Source: Bryum argenteum
Lineage: Eukaryota > Streptophyta > Bryopsida > Bryales > Bryaceae
Assembly: GCA_037043015.1 (NCBI GenBank)
Contig: CM073323.1
Location: 21,542,758 to 21,606,757, forward strand
Direction: 5' to 3'
DNA length: 64,000 bases
Shown here: positions 37,186-48,998 of the stretch, piece by piece
How positions within the stretch are numbered: position 1 is the first letter of the stretch
Layout: each line of letters starts with the position of its first letter
Notes under the pieces: generated by a model
The model's database searches: none
What the model saw: only the letters and a program-made list of their open reading frames with translations
What the model was told of the DNA's origin: nothing
Position numbers and translations under genes: made by a program

Positions 37186-38330
37186 GGCAGCTGTTGGCGG
37201 ATATCTCGGACCGAGGTTAGGTTAGTATTGGTACTTTTATTGCAGATAGGAGAATGACGGCGCTAGGCTGACAAAGGGGTGGATTTAGAAAGATTCCCTG
37301 GCAAGAGATTTTTGTTCTCTTCTGGGATGCCAGGGAGGATCTCCTACTTAGCCGAGGGGAGGATACTCCCTCGGGGTCTTTTTTGTGCCTTTTGCATTAC
37401 CCTAATGCAGTTGCAAGTACGCCTTTTTCTCCATTCTCCTTGTGTGTGTGTGTGCGTGGGTGTTAGGTTGCGTAACCTTTGCGGTTTCCTGTCTTGTATG
37501 CTGTGTTGGAAGTGTTGCGGAGTCCATAAGGCCCTTGCTGTCTGAGCAAGAGAGAACGGTTCCGTCCTGGAATGGAGAGTAGTAAGGAGGGTAGAGAAGC
37601 TGGCAGGAGAGGAGTGCGGCTGACGAACGACACCTCTTACTTAGGACATAATCTAGTCTGACCGTGCAGCATCCAGGACTACGGCGGCCAGGAAGGGATT
37701 CTTGCCGCTTAACCGACTCCTGAGGCCGCACTCGGTTGAGTCTGCCTGGGTTGCTGAAGTCCGGGTAGGCGGATTGGTGTATAGGTAATAGCGGTGAACT
37801 CCGGGTCAGTCGTACCACCCCCAGTCCAGTAACCCGGGATCTACTAACCCGGGTAGCGAGTTGTGATAACCGGACCATAGGAGAACCGGATACCACCCTT
37901 TGTGACATGCGTGCGGGTCTAGAGTCCGGGCGTAGAGGGAAGTATAAGGGAAGTTCCTAATAGGGTAAGGAGAGACCAAGTCGGTGACTTTTCCGATCAC
38001 GTTAATCAACGGGAAAAGTGGTTTAATCCCCCCACTTATCTAAATCCGGGAAAACCCCTCTGAGGTGCATACAGAGGCTAAGCTAAACCACAAAGACTAA
38101 ACCCCCTCCCTTCTCCTGTCCGGGTAGCTTTTCCAGGACAGGATACAGGGCGCAGGGTGATAGGAAAGTACCCGGATAGCACAAATCCGGGTTGGCTAAC
38201 TGGTGGAAATTGTTGTCCTTGCACTTCACAGGATCTCCGTGGACGAATTCTCGGGTTCTTGTTTGGAAAACCACTTTTACCACGAAAAAGGGTTATCCGG
38301 GCACGAATCAGGAAAGCACGTTACGACACC
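37186..38330. other. GC-rich non-coding tail of the inserted block
   Basis: No gene. It contains a short (TG)n tract at about 37,441-37,455 and many CCGGGT words. It could be a long 3' untranslated or terminal region of the element. Confidence 0.45.
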
Positions 38331-39110
38331 TCCTCTTCGTCTTCCTGATCTTCCTCCTCTGAGGTTATCATCTTCCTCACTATCCTCTTCTTCTTGGTCG
38401 ATGGCTCTGCTCGTTCGTCATCTTCTTGTACTGATGTGGAGAGGGGCAAAATGCCAATATGTAGGTAGTGCAATGTAGGAAGAGCAAACTACGTCTTGCG
38501 CTCTTTGCTTCCAAACTCCTCTCTGATATGCAGGAACAAAATCATCGCTGTTGAAACGCTCTCCATTCCGGCTCCTGTAAGCTGCTACTAAACTTGAGGC
38601 TGAAAGAAAATCTACTCCATCTCAAGGCGCCATTAGTAATCTCACATTCATTAGCCATTCTCTGTAGGGAGTCCTGATTTTGTTGATAAAATACCCATTG
38701 TCTCCTTTCGCTCATACATGATCGCTAGCTCCTTCTCAGTAAGCACAGGTATCTAAAGGGAAGGTCCTTCAACCGAAAAATCTGAACAATGCTCTTATAC
38801 AAGATGGACGTTGAAGGTTACGTTCTGCCCATTGATCGTAAACCCCTCCTTTATTCCTTTCTTCAACTCTTTGAAGAACGCTTGCACCTTCTTCACATCT
38901 GCAGATGTCCAGCTACTTCTTTTGGACAAACTCCTGGGAGCCTGCTCTCTCCAAATTGACACGATTGATGTCAATTATCCTCTTCGGTAGCTCCACGGTT
39001 CAATCTCAGGCTCTGGTGCCTTCCTTTTCTGGACCATCGTGCCCTTGTACTTCCACATCTCTCAATCTGTGCACTCGTTGTCATGGTGTCTTTGTAGATT
39101 GAAACTCTGA
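38331..39110 (-). pseudogene. Coiled-coil protein gene, 5' part, decayed
   Basis: The minus strand gives ELPKRIIDINRVNLERAGSQ from about 39,000, VKKVQAFFKELKKGIKEGFT and QNVTFNVHLV from about 38,890, then IPVLTEKELAIMYERKETMG near 38,730. Frame changes and stops separate the pieces. Closer to 38,340 comes a Lys-rich then acidic segment (KKKRIVRKMITSEEEDQEDE). This acidic linker abuts the GC-rich block. The coiled coil at 32,580-33,424 would follow it if the block were removed. I know of no function. Confidence 0.4.
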
Positions 39111-41321
39111 AATTTCTCGCCTTTTTTATAGAATGGTCTTAAAGTTCTACACTTTTACACTTAATCTGCTTCTTACATGTTGCCCTAATAATGATTCAAC
39201 TAGCAAAAGGAAATGGAGGATACAATTACCAAACACATAGGAATGACTAGAAATGGGCGATCCTTGTGAGTTTGAATCGAACTTCCACGCGCTACTTGTT
39301 CTCATTCCGCCACACTTAGCAACCTCACTCGTATAGAGACAGAGACTCTCTCCATCTTGCAAGCTAAAGACCTCCAATGAAAATCCTAAAACCACTCACC
39401 AAATCACATACTTAACGTTCAAACGAGGAAAGGAATGTGGTTCATCTTCTAGTTGTGGAAACGGGGTTTGGTACGAACTAGCATGGAAAATCTCAATTTG
39501 CAAGTTTCCCAAATAGTAGTTGAGAAATCTTGCAATTTGAACAACAATTGGTCTCCAGTTTTATTGTTTGTTGCTGTAAATAGCTGGATATCATTATGAA
39601 GTGTGGATTGGTGACCGAACGTTTCAAACTTTTGTGACTGTGATGATGGTCGGGAACTGGGTATTAAGATCACTATCTTAGATGCAATTTCATGTTGAGC
39701 TTGGTAGTAAATGCGGTTAAAAGTGTTGCATTTGGTTTCCAAATTTATGTAGAATTTGTTTGTATACTCTCTAGGTTCATATTGAAATGAAGATAAGTTG
39801 ACAAAGAGATTTTCTTCTTCATGTAATTTTCTTGTTAATTGACAGTCTGAAATGTCTTTTATCATCAAGTTCTTATAACACAAAATAATATGTTTTTATG
39901 GTTTATATAGTGGTGCTCTATATTCAATAAGCACCATATTACAACAATGACTATATGAAATCTAATATAGGCTTGCAAACTTCTTACAGAAGTACTATAG
40001 AAGACTCCTCTACAGTGTAATTTAATTTTTAAGAATGATTCATGATACCATGTGTGTAAATCATACAATAAGTATGTCCTCTTGGTATAAATTCTAAACT
40101 TTTAAGTTAAAGATACCAAATCATAAATAACCTTATATTGTTTATTCAACACCTTATGACCTTACTAAAAAGAAGTATGATGAAAGGATGAAAACATGGC
40201 CATTTCAAAAGTAAGAATTGAGGGAAAAGATTGAAAGTTAACATAGATTATGTAACTTTAAGTAAGAGTGAGTAAGTAAAGGATAAAGATTTTGCATTGA
40301 GAAGCACATGTAACAACATATATCCTTAAAGTAAAAAAGAGGGCAGCTCCAGCCTCCAGGTCGTTTTGGAACAAAATAGGGTTGTTCTTACTAAAGTGAG
40401 ACTTTGATGAAATATATCTCAAAATCCTTATGGTTGATATATATATATATATATAAATATTTTTTTATTTTTTTGATATATATATTTTATTTTTTTTATT
40501 TTTTTTTTAAAAATTTTGCATGTAGATTAATTTATTAGAGTGTTTACAACAAGATTTTATAAGTAAAATTTTCAAATGAAGTTTTACAAATTTTGTACAT
40601 TCATTTCAAAATAGAGCATTTGAAGGTCGTTTCGGACCACTTGTCTTTACGGATTGAAGCTTACTTTTAAAAATTTATAGAGAACCACCATAAAACTCTG
40701 TTTGTCAGATCATAACAATCAAAGTTTGTCCGACATTTTTTTTTGCCGCTGAGTGAGAGGCTATGTCTAAATGGTGCCAAGGGCAACTTGATAATTTTTA
40801 CTCCAAACATTTTTCCGTCATTTTTTTCCATATTGGTAATCAAGTTGGCTACGTTCATGCAAAATTTTAGAGACCAATTCCACTTTTTGACCTTAATGTA
40901 AATTATTTTATGAAAGAAGGTCGAAAAACAACAATATAATATATTTAGTTTGAGAAAAATTTGGACGGTGAGTAGGTGCATCTATGAGTGTGTGAATTTT
41001 GAAAAAAAAAATCTTGGAAAAAATCCAAAATCCCAAATCTTGGCAATTTTTGAGAGAAAATTGTAAAATTACTAGAAATTGTGAAGATTGTTTTTGAAAG
41101 TTTTGGAGGCTACCCTTGTAAAATTGGTAAACTTTTTGACTTCGGACACTTTGGAATTTGGATAGTAATTTGGTAATGAACTTATTTCCAAAAAAGAACA
41201 CTTCAAAAAAGCTAAATTTAAACTGCCCATTTTGGACTTGAAACCTAAAATTTCTAAATGAAGGTTAAAAAAATAAAATTTGGCTTTCCTGGATTTTTAG
41301 GGGTTAAATAGAAAGAAATAC
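39111..41321. other. AT-rich intergenic DNA with dispersed repeats
   Basis: No supported gene. The 144-codon minus frame at 39,449-39,883 has no motif. About 40,855-40,945 recurs at 60,419-60,505, and about 41,060-41,200 recurs inverted at about 50,680-50,850. An AT microsatellite lies at 40,435-40,460. A TTTTTAGGGGTTAA end motif is at about 41,294-41,305, like the MITE ends listed below. Confidence 0.5.
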
Positions 41322-41324
41322 ATA

Positions 41325-42135
41325 TACATACATATACACATATATACATACACACATACACACATGCACACATACACACACATACACACACATACACACA
41401 CATACACACACATACACACACATACACACACATACACACACATGCACACACATACACACACATGCACACATACACACATACACACACATACACACACATA
41501 CACACACATACACACACATACACACACATACACACACATACACACACATACACACACATACACACACATACACACACATACACACACATGCACACATACA
41601 CACATACACACATACACACATACACACATACACACATACACGCACATACACACAGACACACACACATACACACACATGCACACATACACACATACACACA
41701 TACACACATACACACATACACACATACACGCACATACACACAGACACACACACATACACACACATACACACACATACACACACATACACACACATACACA
41801 CACATACACACATACACACATACACACATACACGCACATACACACAGACACACACACATACACACACATACACACACATACACACACATACACACACATA
41901 CACACACATACACACACATACACACACATACACACACATACACACACATACACACACATACACACACATACACACACATACACACATACACACATACACA
42001 CATACACACATACACGCACATACACACATACACACACATACACACACATACACACACATACACACACATACACTCATACATACATACACACATACATACA
42101 CATACATACACACATACATACCTGCATATATACAT
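41325..42135. repeat. CA-rich microsatellite (CATACACACA units), about 800 bp
   Basis: Almost pure CACACATA / CACATACA units with occasional CACG and CACAG variants. All three frames of both strands are open because the array lacks stop codons, giving His/Thr and Cys/Val shadow frames of 250-300 codons. Its right edge grades into CATACATA, which is the target site of the large hAT element. Confidence 0.97.
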
Positions 42136-42153
42136 GTGTACATGCATACATGC

Positions 42154-42161
42154 GTACATAC
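42154..42161. repeat. Left 8-bp target-site duplication of the hAT element
   Basis: GTACATAC lies immediately outside the left end and is identical to 59,412-59,419. Eight bases is the standard hAT duplication length. Confidence 0.85.
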
Positions 42162-42344
42162 CAGGGATGTCAATCCGGACGTCTTTTGGGTTTTTTTGGT
42201 CGGACGGACGTCCGTCCGGGGGGTAAATCGGAATTACTATGCATGTAGTAAATTTTTTAACCGTCAGATCGTATTGAAAATCGCATCGTAGCCGTTCAAA
42301 TAGTGTTGTGAGTGTAGGTGATTACCGTTGATTGAATCGGGCGC

Positions 42345-42700
42345 CCAGACCGTCCGATTGGCCTTGCCGACCGACCGACGACGCCGTCGGATCGGTCGCA
42401 ACCGACGGATTGGTCGCTGATCGGCCGCCGTCCGTCCGACGGTCGCGGTTCGGTCGGCCGTCGGATGGGCCCTGGTCGGCGTCGGCCGTCCGACGGTCGC
42501 GTCGGCGCGTCGGCCGACCGACGGTCGCGATCTCCGTCGGCCGTCCGACGGCTGGTCGGCCCGGGCCGATCGGTCGGGCCGGGCCGGCGCCGGCCGTCGA
42601 CGGGTCGGGCGGTCGGCCATCGGCCGTCCGATTTAGGTTGCCGGTCGGCCATGCGACCACTGCCCTATAAGGCCGACCGACCTCCACTCTCCTCACTTCT
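42345..42700 (+). promoter_or_regulatory. GC-rich leader/promoter of the kinase-like cargo gene
   Basis: A CpG-dense block of GGCCGACCG/CGGTCGG words ends with CCTATAAGG (about 42,663-42,671), a TATA-like box followed at promoter-like distance by a CT-rich start region (CTCTCCTCACTTC) and the first ATG of the cargo frame. The same word composition recurs before other cargo genes of this element. Confidence 0.55.
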
Positions 42701-42832
42701 TTCCTTCGTTATCGTATGCGAGTAGTCGAGGTTGGAAATTTTTTTAATTTTCATCCATTGGCTCCTTATCCTGCAGAGGAAAGAAGTCTTTTCGTTTGTA
42801 AGGGGGGAGATTTTGCTTTTTTTTTCACAAAG

Positions 42833-44322
42833 ATGCCCAAACATGGGGCTGGGGGTAGTGGGGGGAATCGAGGCCGGAGACCAAGGGTTCATAGACATTT
42901 GGAGAAGTGGGAGCACCCATCCAATAAGTGCAAGAACTTTCTTCGGGAGAATGTAATCGTGCAATTTTATGAGGCTAACAGTCTTCCACGTTTGTTTAGC
43001 AAATACGTGAGATACAAAGAGGAAGCTGTGGCCAAATTCAAGGACGACATGATGGACCTCATGATGGAAGCGCTCCAAGATCCGGTGTGGAGAATGGAGA
43101 CTGATAAGCGTGGTTTTACGGACTGGATGGAGGATAGATTAATTGATGCTCTCTGGAATGCTGTCGACATATTGAAGAGGTATGAGAGAACCACTCGAGC
43201 GGGTGATGAGGAGTTCAAGGATGTGGTATTGAGGGCGGAGGCTTTTCAAGAAGCGATGAGGCCGTATTCCAATAATGCAAACCGGGTTGGTTCCATAGGA
43301 TGGTGGCGCACGGAACAAGGAAGGTTAATGGAGCTGGTTCGTACGAATAATTTGGTAGTAATTCCTATGACGGCCCGTATCATCGAGCTTGAGAAGAGGA
43401 CTCTAAGGGAGGATACGGCACAATTTCCAAAGTTCACATAAGAGGGTTGTGGGTATTGAAGAGTTTTGGGAATTTCTTTGCGCAAAGACTCCCATCCATG
43501 TCGCGACACGACCAGGACTTGGCCAAGGTGGAGCATCGAAATGAGGCGCTTCTTTGTGAGGATACAACATCCAGTGTTATTCGTTTTATAGCCATTCATG
43601 CAAATAAATTCCAAGGCTATACGTATTGGTGGAATGGCGGCACGATTCGATCGATGTTGGCCCTTGATGCAAGATATGGAGATGATGTTCATGGAGAGAT
43701 CGGACTCTCACCTCATTCGATGATGAGCTTATTCGAGCTTGGCGGTTGGTCCGGTTCCGCAAAAAACGAACAGAGCTTGCTTGGGCTTTAGTGCATATCA
43801 TGTGTGAAGTCCACCGGTTGAACCACCTCCACAACGATGTGTCTCCGGACAACATACTTCTTCACTTCCCTCAAGATGAATCACGGTGTATATTGGAGTA
43901 TGTGATTGGGGGCTAAATCGAGCATGGATGATAAAATGAGGTCCTTGTATACGTTCACAAAACCCCAAGAGCGAATTGATACTCTACAAGCACGATATTG
44001 GGTAGATCCTCGGGTGGCGTACTTGTACAAACGGAGTGATGACATTCACATTATTCCCCTTCTTGATTGCGCTTCGGAGGAGTTTGCTACGGCACGAATA
44101 GTACAACGCATCCTCAAGAAGAGCATGTCGAAGGCCTACGAGAATTGCCAAAGTACAACGGGGCCTGACCGGTGGTGCAGTCAAGACTTGGCAAATGCTT
44201 TTGACCAATACTTGGAGATGGTGGCTGATGCAAAGTATACGTTGACCCACGTTGTCAACCGCTTCATGGAATCATTCCATTGGCCGGTGCCAAATGATCA
44301 TTATCGCACCAAGTATGATTAG
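42833..44322 (+). pseudogene. Protein-kinase-like cargo gene of the hAT element
   Basis: The N-terminal part is open to 43,441 (an earlier in-frame ATG is at 42,716) and is helical, with no domain I recognise (KWEHPSNKCKNFLRENVIV). After a frame change, 43,447-43,791 should include the N-lobe. In the next frame, HLHNDVSPDNILLHF at about 43,824-43,868 is a kinase catalytic loop: Asp codon 43,836, Asn codon 43,851, with the usual HRD reading HND. After one more shift, VYIGVCDWG gives the metal-binding DFG equivalent as DWG (Asp codon 43,904). A C-lobe-like part with ERIDTLQARYWVDPRVAYLY ends at 44,322 with a WPVPNDHYRT tail. Three frame changes make this copy inactive. The family appears to be a divergent kinase carried by transposons; the substrate is unknown. 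Confidence 0.7.
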
Positions 44323-44985
44323 CAAATTAGTTATGCGCATTTCTTTTAGTTCTTGCGGCTTTATTAGATTTTTAGATTCTTCATTGAAGTTCGATGTAGA
44401 TGTAGGCAAATTTTTGTAGTAAAATGTATTACATGCCTTCTATATGTATCGGCTTCAAGTACATTCTTGTTTATATATACCTTGCACTGATTCTAATGAA
44501 TGACTTCTTCTCCATTGTTTGTTATTTTATTTTATTACTTCTTACCTTCAATAGAAATATCTCCAAATCTTCATGAACAATATTTGAGAATGTATAATGA
44601 ATTGTGGAACTTCTTCATTACATCAACCTTGCGTGAGTTGCGATATTAATGGTTTGTCCGAAGTCACCAAGCATAATATGACTTTTTTACATATGCTTTT
44701 TTTTTAATGAATTGATGAACATATTATATGTTAGGTGAGAGTGTGAGACTGTGAAAAAAGGCTTAAAGCCAAACAGAAGAAATTATTACCACCAAGTGAA
44801 CTTATAGTATAAAATACAAAGACATCGCCATAAAATCCTTGAAATAACAAATTACATAGTATATTAATATACAACGATATAGTCCGATATTGGATAATCC
44901 ATTCATAAACAAAATATGGATTTCTGTATCCTCAAAATTGGCCCCTAGCAAGGCGAGAATGGTGTAGACATTATCCGCTGCCAAA
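44323..44985. other. AT-rich spacer between the convergent cargo genes
   Basis: Probable 3' untranslated and terminator region of the kinase-like gene and of the convergent minus-strand gene. No motif-bearing frame was found. Confidence 0.5.
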
Positions 44986-46248
44986 AACTACATAATCTTC
45001 ACTACAATGACACTATGTATGATGATTTGTCATTCTTAATCCGATTCTTCATCATCGTGTTTACGACTTGGCGCAGCGCCGTAAGAAGGTGGTCCTCGAG
45101 AAGATTCTCCAAACAAGTACGTTTGCCTAAAGTTTCTTTCGGCTTCGAGCTGTTCAATGTATTCCTGCTGACTTAGAAGTGTGGCTTGTTGCAGATCTTG
45201 TTGGTACCTCGCCTCTTCGTCCTCCGGAGATAGATAAGGTGCTGAAGGCAGGTCATTACTTCCGTATGCATTCTGACCATATCCATAATTTGTGTAGCCA
45301 ACAATGTCTGATCTTCTATCATATTGACCTCCATACTCGTATGTTTCCTTCGGGTGTGATGGCCTACGGTACTCGGGACTTCCGAATGTTGTACCGTATT
45401 GGTTTCACGATTGTATGGGTTTATAGGATGAGTTGGGCTTGAGTTGCATTGAGCATTGGATCCGCTACCCCCGCTCACCTCCTAAACCATGTGTACCTCC
45501 TGTATACATTGGAGATGGGTAGTTCGAACTAGATCCACCTCTCTACGTACTCGCGTTCGGCTCCGTCGTGTTTTGCTTTGATGAGGTGGCATATAACTCA
45601 CCGGAGTCTTGAATTGGTGGTTTCCATGGTAATACCCCTCACTTCCCGTGCCAAAGGATCTCGGTGCTTGACGATCGTCATGGTTTGAGTCTTCTTGAGT
45701 GCCCCATATGCCCTTGGAGTTCCATGTTGTTGAAGTTGGGCATCCATATCACCGAACGTTCAATACGTAGTATAACAATCGCTTGGTCCCATCCAATTTG
45801 TGGAATGAATCGGTTCTCGCGATCCAATAAATGCACGTTCAAACCTATCACAATGGTCCAGTCAATGTCCTTGTGCGAGAACTATTTCACCACACCATGG
45901 CCATGGTAGAATACAACATCAATTCGGCCTTGTGTTCTTGATTCCAACTCGCAATTGTGACTTCGTGATATCTCAGTGCGCAAAATGGTCGCTTTTGCAA
46001 CTCTTCACCGGGCCTTCACGACGAGGACCATATTTCTCTCCGCCGTGCCGCCATAACTTCATGATGTGGTACATCTTCACGTACTTCTTGCACATGGTGC
46101 AATTCCAAATGTCCGCCCTCTCCTCTCGCCAACCCGGCTCTGCAACACAGTTTGGGTCACTCCATGCTTCCCAATCCATTTTTGGAGGGTCGCCCTTTGG
46201 TCGTGGAGACTTGGCCTCGCCCCTCGAACGTGAAAACTTCGGCGCCAT
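44986..46248 (-). pseudogene. Cargo gene B: CKKYVKMYHI-motif protein, decayed
   Basis: The start chosen is the ATG at about 46,248 (MAPKFSRSRGEAK). An earlier in-frame ATG at 46,371 would add a leader-like stretch. The first 90 residues contain WNCTMCKKYVKMYHIMKLW, then SCKSDHFAH before a stop at 45,973. This Cys/His arrangement could bind a metal. Related but frameshifted sequence continues to about 45,000, including a DWT-type segment equivalent to VNWSTF in gene C, then Gln/Ser/Asn-rich sequence. The same motif order in gene C (52,141-54,345) shows the two are paralogues. The role is unknown. Position and inward orientation match the other cargo genes. Confidence 0.6.
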
Positions 46249-46379
46249 TTCCAGCAGCGACAAGTATGCACAGTGTGGGCGTGGGTGACCCACGCGGACT
46301 CTGAGTAACGCAGTCGATGCAGCTTTAAAAAAAGCCGCAACGCACAGCTCGTTCACCAGAGTGAGGGACAATGAGCCCC

Positions 46380-46670
46380 TCCCCTTCTATTTATGCCGAC
46401 CGGGATCGGACGCCATTGGCCAGCTGGCATTGGCCGTCCGATCCCGGCCGACAGCCGTCAAATCGGCGATCCGGCGGCCGGCGACCGGCCGGTACGACCG
46501 ATCGGGGTCGCACGTCCGATCGGTCGATCGGGGCCGTCCGATGGCGCGGCCGATCGGTCGATCGGGGCCGCCGATCCCGGCCGACCGATCCGGCCGACCG
46601 GCGACCGGCGACCGGGCCGGCGACCGACCCCGTCCCCCGGGCGACCGATCGGTCGCTCCTTCCGCGTCTC
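46380..46670 (-). promoter_or_regulatory. GC-rich leader/promoter of cargo gene B
   Basis: A dense GGCCGACCGATCGG-type block. On the minus strand it ends with GCATAAATAGAAGG (about 46,383-46,396), a TATA-like box just before the gene B leader. It mirrors the block at 42,345-42,700. Confidence 0.55.
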
Positions 46671-47130
46671 CCCTTCCCCCTCCTCCTCTTGCCTCACCCC
46701 AAAACTCCCCGTTTGCACAACTTCGAACACTTCCTCGCCTTGCATACCTGCATTTTCAAAAGTTCTATATTTAGCCTCTTTGGTCCACGTGGCGTCTAAA
46801 TAAGGACATGGAATGTTCTGACAAGGGAATGTCGGGAATGTCTTTTCGTCATAAACGGGAATGTTTTATGACAAAGATACTATCGGCTTTAAAGAAACCT
46901 ATAATAAGGGACTCTTTGCAAGAGGAGGGAAGGCCAACAAATCTCCAAGCCAATTCACGCACTTTTTGAGTTATGTTGCCCAATTAGCTTTAATTGAACA
47001 ATACATTTAACAACCAATTTAGTGGGGCCAATTTTCCGAGTCGTGAAGTCCTTTGGAGTTGAAGCCCATGTCTAGAAGGAGAGCCAAGGCCATGGGGCCA
47101 ATTCTTATTATTAACTAAAGTCCATGTTTT
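46671..47130. repeat. Duplicated segment, copy 1 (with 49,940-50,420)
   Basis: This stretch, starting in CCTCCTCTTGCCTC and containing CACGTGGCGTCTAAATA and GGGGCCAATTCTTATTATTA, recurs with clear but imperfect identity and in the same orientation at 49,940-50,420. It lies just upstream of gene B's promoter. Confidence 0.8.
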
Positions 47131-47162
47131 TTTTTGGTACACATTTATTTTTTATTTTTTGT

Positions 47163-47400
47163 TTTTTGGAATTATTCTTCCCTAACACCTTAACAATCAT
47201 GGCCACCATTTCGTCTTTTATCGTCACGGCCAAAAAATGTTTCATATTCAATTTCAAATGTAATGATCTCGCATCTAGTGATGATCCAACGGTTGAAGAT
47301 TTCACACTACTACATATGGTACTTTACTCAAGATCCTATGGTTGAAATTATAAAGTATATCCAAAAATATTGGACATAGCCCCTTTGTAGTGAAACCACC
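47163..47400. repeat. Degenerate MITE related to 51,238-51,505
   Basis: It shares CATGGCCACC-, ATCT(A)GTGATGATCCAACGGTT- and AAAAATATTGGAC-type blocks in the same order with the well-bounded MITE at 51,238. Its ends are eroded. Confidence 0.6.
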
Positions 47401-48012
47401 TATTCTCGTACACTTAAGGAAAATTGAGGGAATCTATATACTTGGTGTGAGAAAGGAGTGGGTTACTATTTTTCACGGATAGGAAATAGAAAAAGACAAG
47501 CTAACCCTATTTATGTGCTTCTTTAAAGCACACACATAAAGAAATACAAATTTTATAAGGAGAAGCCTAAAGGCGGGCACCCTAAATATGTACGCATAAT
47601 GTAAATGCAAGGGAGGTGAGATCTTTATAAAGTCAAGAATCTTTGCCTCGCGCCTTTAGGTGGTTTCATCATAGTTCATAGTGGTGAGTGCTAGTATTGC
47701 AAGCTCCGTCCCCCAATTCACATTCATTTCTTCTATCTCCCAACTTTTGTCAAAATTTATCCATTCTCACTAGGAGATTTTGCCATGTCTTGGCCCCCAT
47801 TCATGACTTGCCCCGTACTGTGTACCCTGAGGTGGCCCTAAATCCCCTCTAATTACATTCCAAAAATTTTACCTAGTCCTTGGTGAGAATATATTGATGT
47901 CTCACATTGGAGAGATCCAAGTATATATGAAATGTAGGTGATCATGTGTGAGCATTTACTTTTCATAACTTTGGTCTTACTGAGTTTGTCAATATTTAGA
48001 CTTTCTATTTGG
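47401..48012. other. Spacer within the hAT element
   Basis: AT-rich, with no gene or clear repeat, up to the target duplication of the SINE. Confidence 0.5.
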
Positions 48013-48027
48013 GCCTTAACATTTCCA

Positions 48028-48390
48028 GATAGATAGATAGATAGAAACTCCGGTCCCTTTTTAAGGGGCCGGCGTGAATGAAGTGTCCGTTCGTAATGCT
48101 AATATCCCGATGGCCACCGGACAAGGGGAAATTGGAACAATACTACTTCCCCCTCTCGAGGGTGGACACTATAACTACGCTAGTTTCTAGCCTAGTTAGA
48201 AGTGCCTTGAAGATACTTGACATAGTATCCCCCCAAAGGACTTTGAGGTACCCATACAACAAGGTCCAAGGACCCCCCACAATAGTTGGGTGGACTATAG
48301 TGGTGAGCACCACGCCGGCATGGGGAATGGAACCCACGACCTCCTCATTGGGGGCCTAAGCCCTAACCACCAAGCCAAGGCTTGTGGTGC
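48028..48390 (-). mobile_element. tRNA-derived SINE with matching target-site duplication
   Basis: On the minus strand the head GGCACCACAAGCC is followed by an A-box-like GGCTTGGTGGTTAGGG and a B-box-like GTGGGTTCCATTCCC, the internal Pol III promoter of a tRNA-derived SINE. The body ends in GGACCGGAGTTTC and a (TATC)n tail. CTTAACATTTCCA, extendable to GCCTTAACATTTCCA, lies on both sides (48,013-48,027 and 48,389-48,403), so the insertion is recent relative to its host. A copy of the tail region is at 60,768-60,880. Confidence 0.85.
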
Positions 48391-48403
48391 CTTAACATTT
48401 CCA

Positions 48404-48998
48404 CATTGTATGGTCTATATTAATTGATGGGTATTTGGAAATTACTCCGTCGTTGTGTATTCTAATTAGTAATACTTATTATAAAAAATATGGTGCATAA
48501 ACAATTAATTCTATTATTCGCTATTTTTTGTTTGACAACCTTCAACTAACCTAGGAGAATATATATAATCTAGTACATATGATTAATTGTAGCATTATTC
48601 TTATTGTATGGATTTGAATAGTTACTTATTTCCCTCTTACCAAGGTAATTGAAATAAGTTTTCATTGTTACTATTTTTGTAATCATAAAATAAGAGAAAT
48701 AAATAGGGAGACAAATAAATTTTAAAAAATATCCCACCCTCTAAGTGTTTAACATATGGCAATAATGGCATCAACTTCTAAATTTTTAAGCATATTTGAT
48801 ATTGTACAAGTATAGTACATTAGTACTAGGATTAGATGTTATATCAAATTGATTATTCGTATTTTGGATTGATTGATTTGGGAATAGAATATTTTGAAGA
48901 GCCATCACTTCTTCATTTACTGTATGTAATGGATACATTCTCTTGTGGATAAACTTTAAGTTCTTGGTTAAAGATGTATGAATTACTATGTAGGCCTC
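48404..48998. other. AT-rich spacer within the hAT element
   Basis: No gene or recognised repeat. Confidence 0.5.

Larger units (their letters stand above)
33425..38330. mobile_element. GC-rich inserted block, probable mobile element
   Basis: Composition changes sharply at both sides. Inside, CCCGGGTA- and TCCGG-type words recur throughout, and the block carries one long broken reading frame. The flanking minus-strand coiled-coil fragments read toward each other across the block, as expected if it landed in that gene. No LTR pair, terminal inverted repeat or target duplication could be demonstrated by eye, so the class is open and the boundaries are good to tens of bases only. Confidence 0.5.

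Noticed and set aside
41254..42248. Several frames of 250-300 codons on both strands, rich in Cys/Val/Tyr or His/Thr
   Set aside because: They are translations of the CACACATA microsatellite, which lacks stop codons in every frame. They do not represent genes.
42264..42725. Overlapping Arg/Pro/Asp-rich frames on both strands (also at 46,361-46,803, 49,692-50,094, 51,625-52,017 and 59,119-59,588)
   Set aside because: They arise from the GC-rich leader blocks and have the composition expected from CGGTCGG words. None has a domain.
42162..47130. Treating the left 5 kb as a stand-alone transposon
   Set aside because: No inverted copy of the CAGGGATGTCA end exists near 46.7-47.2 kb, whereas the end at 59,411 matches and has the same 8-bp flank.
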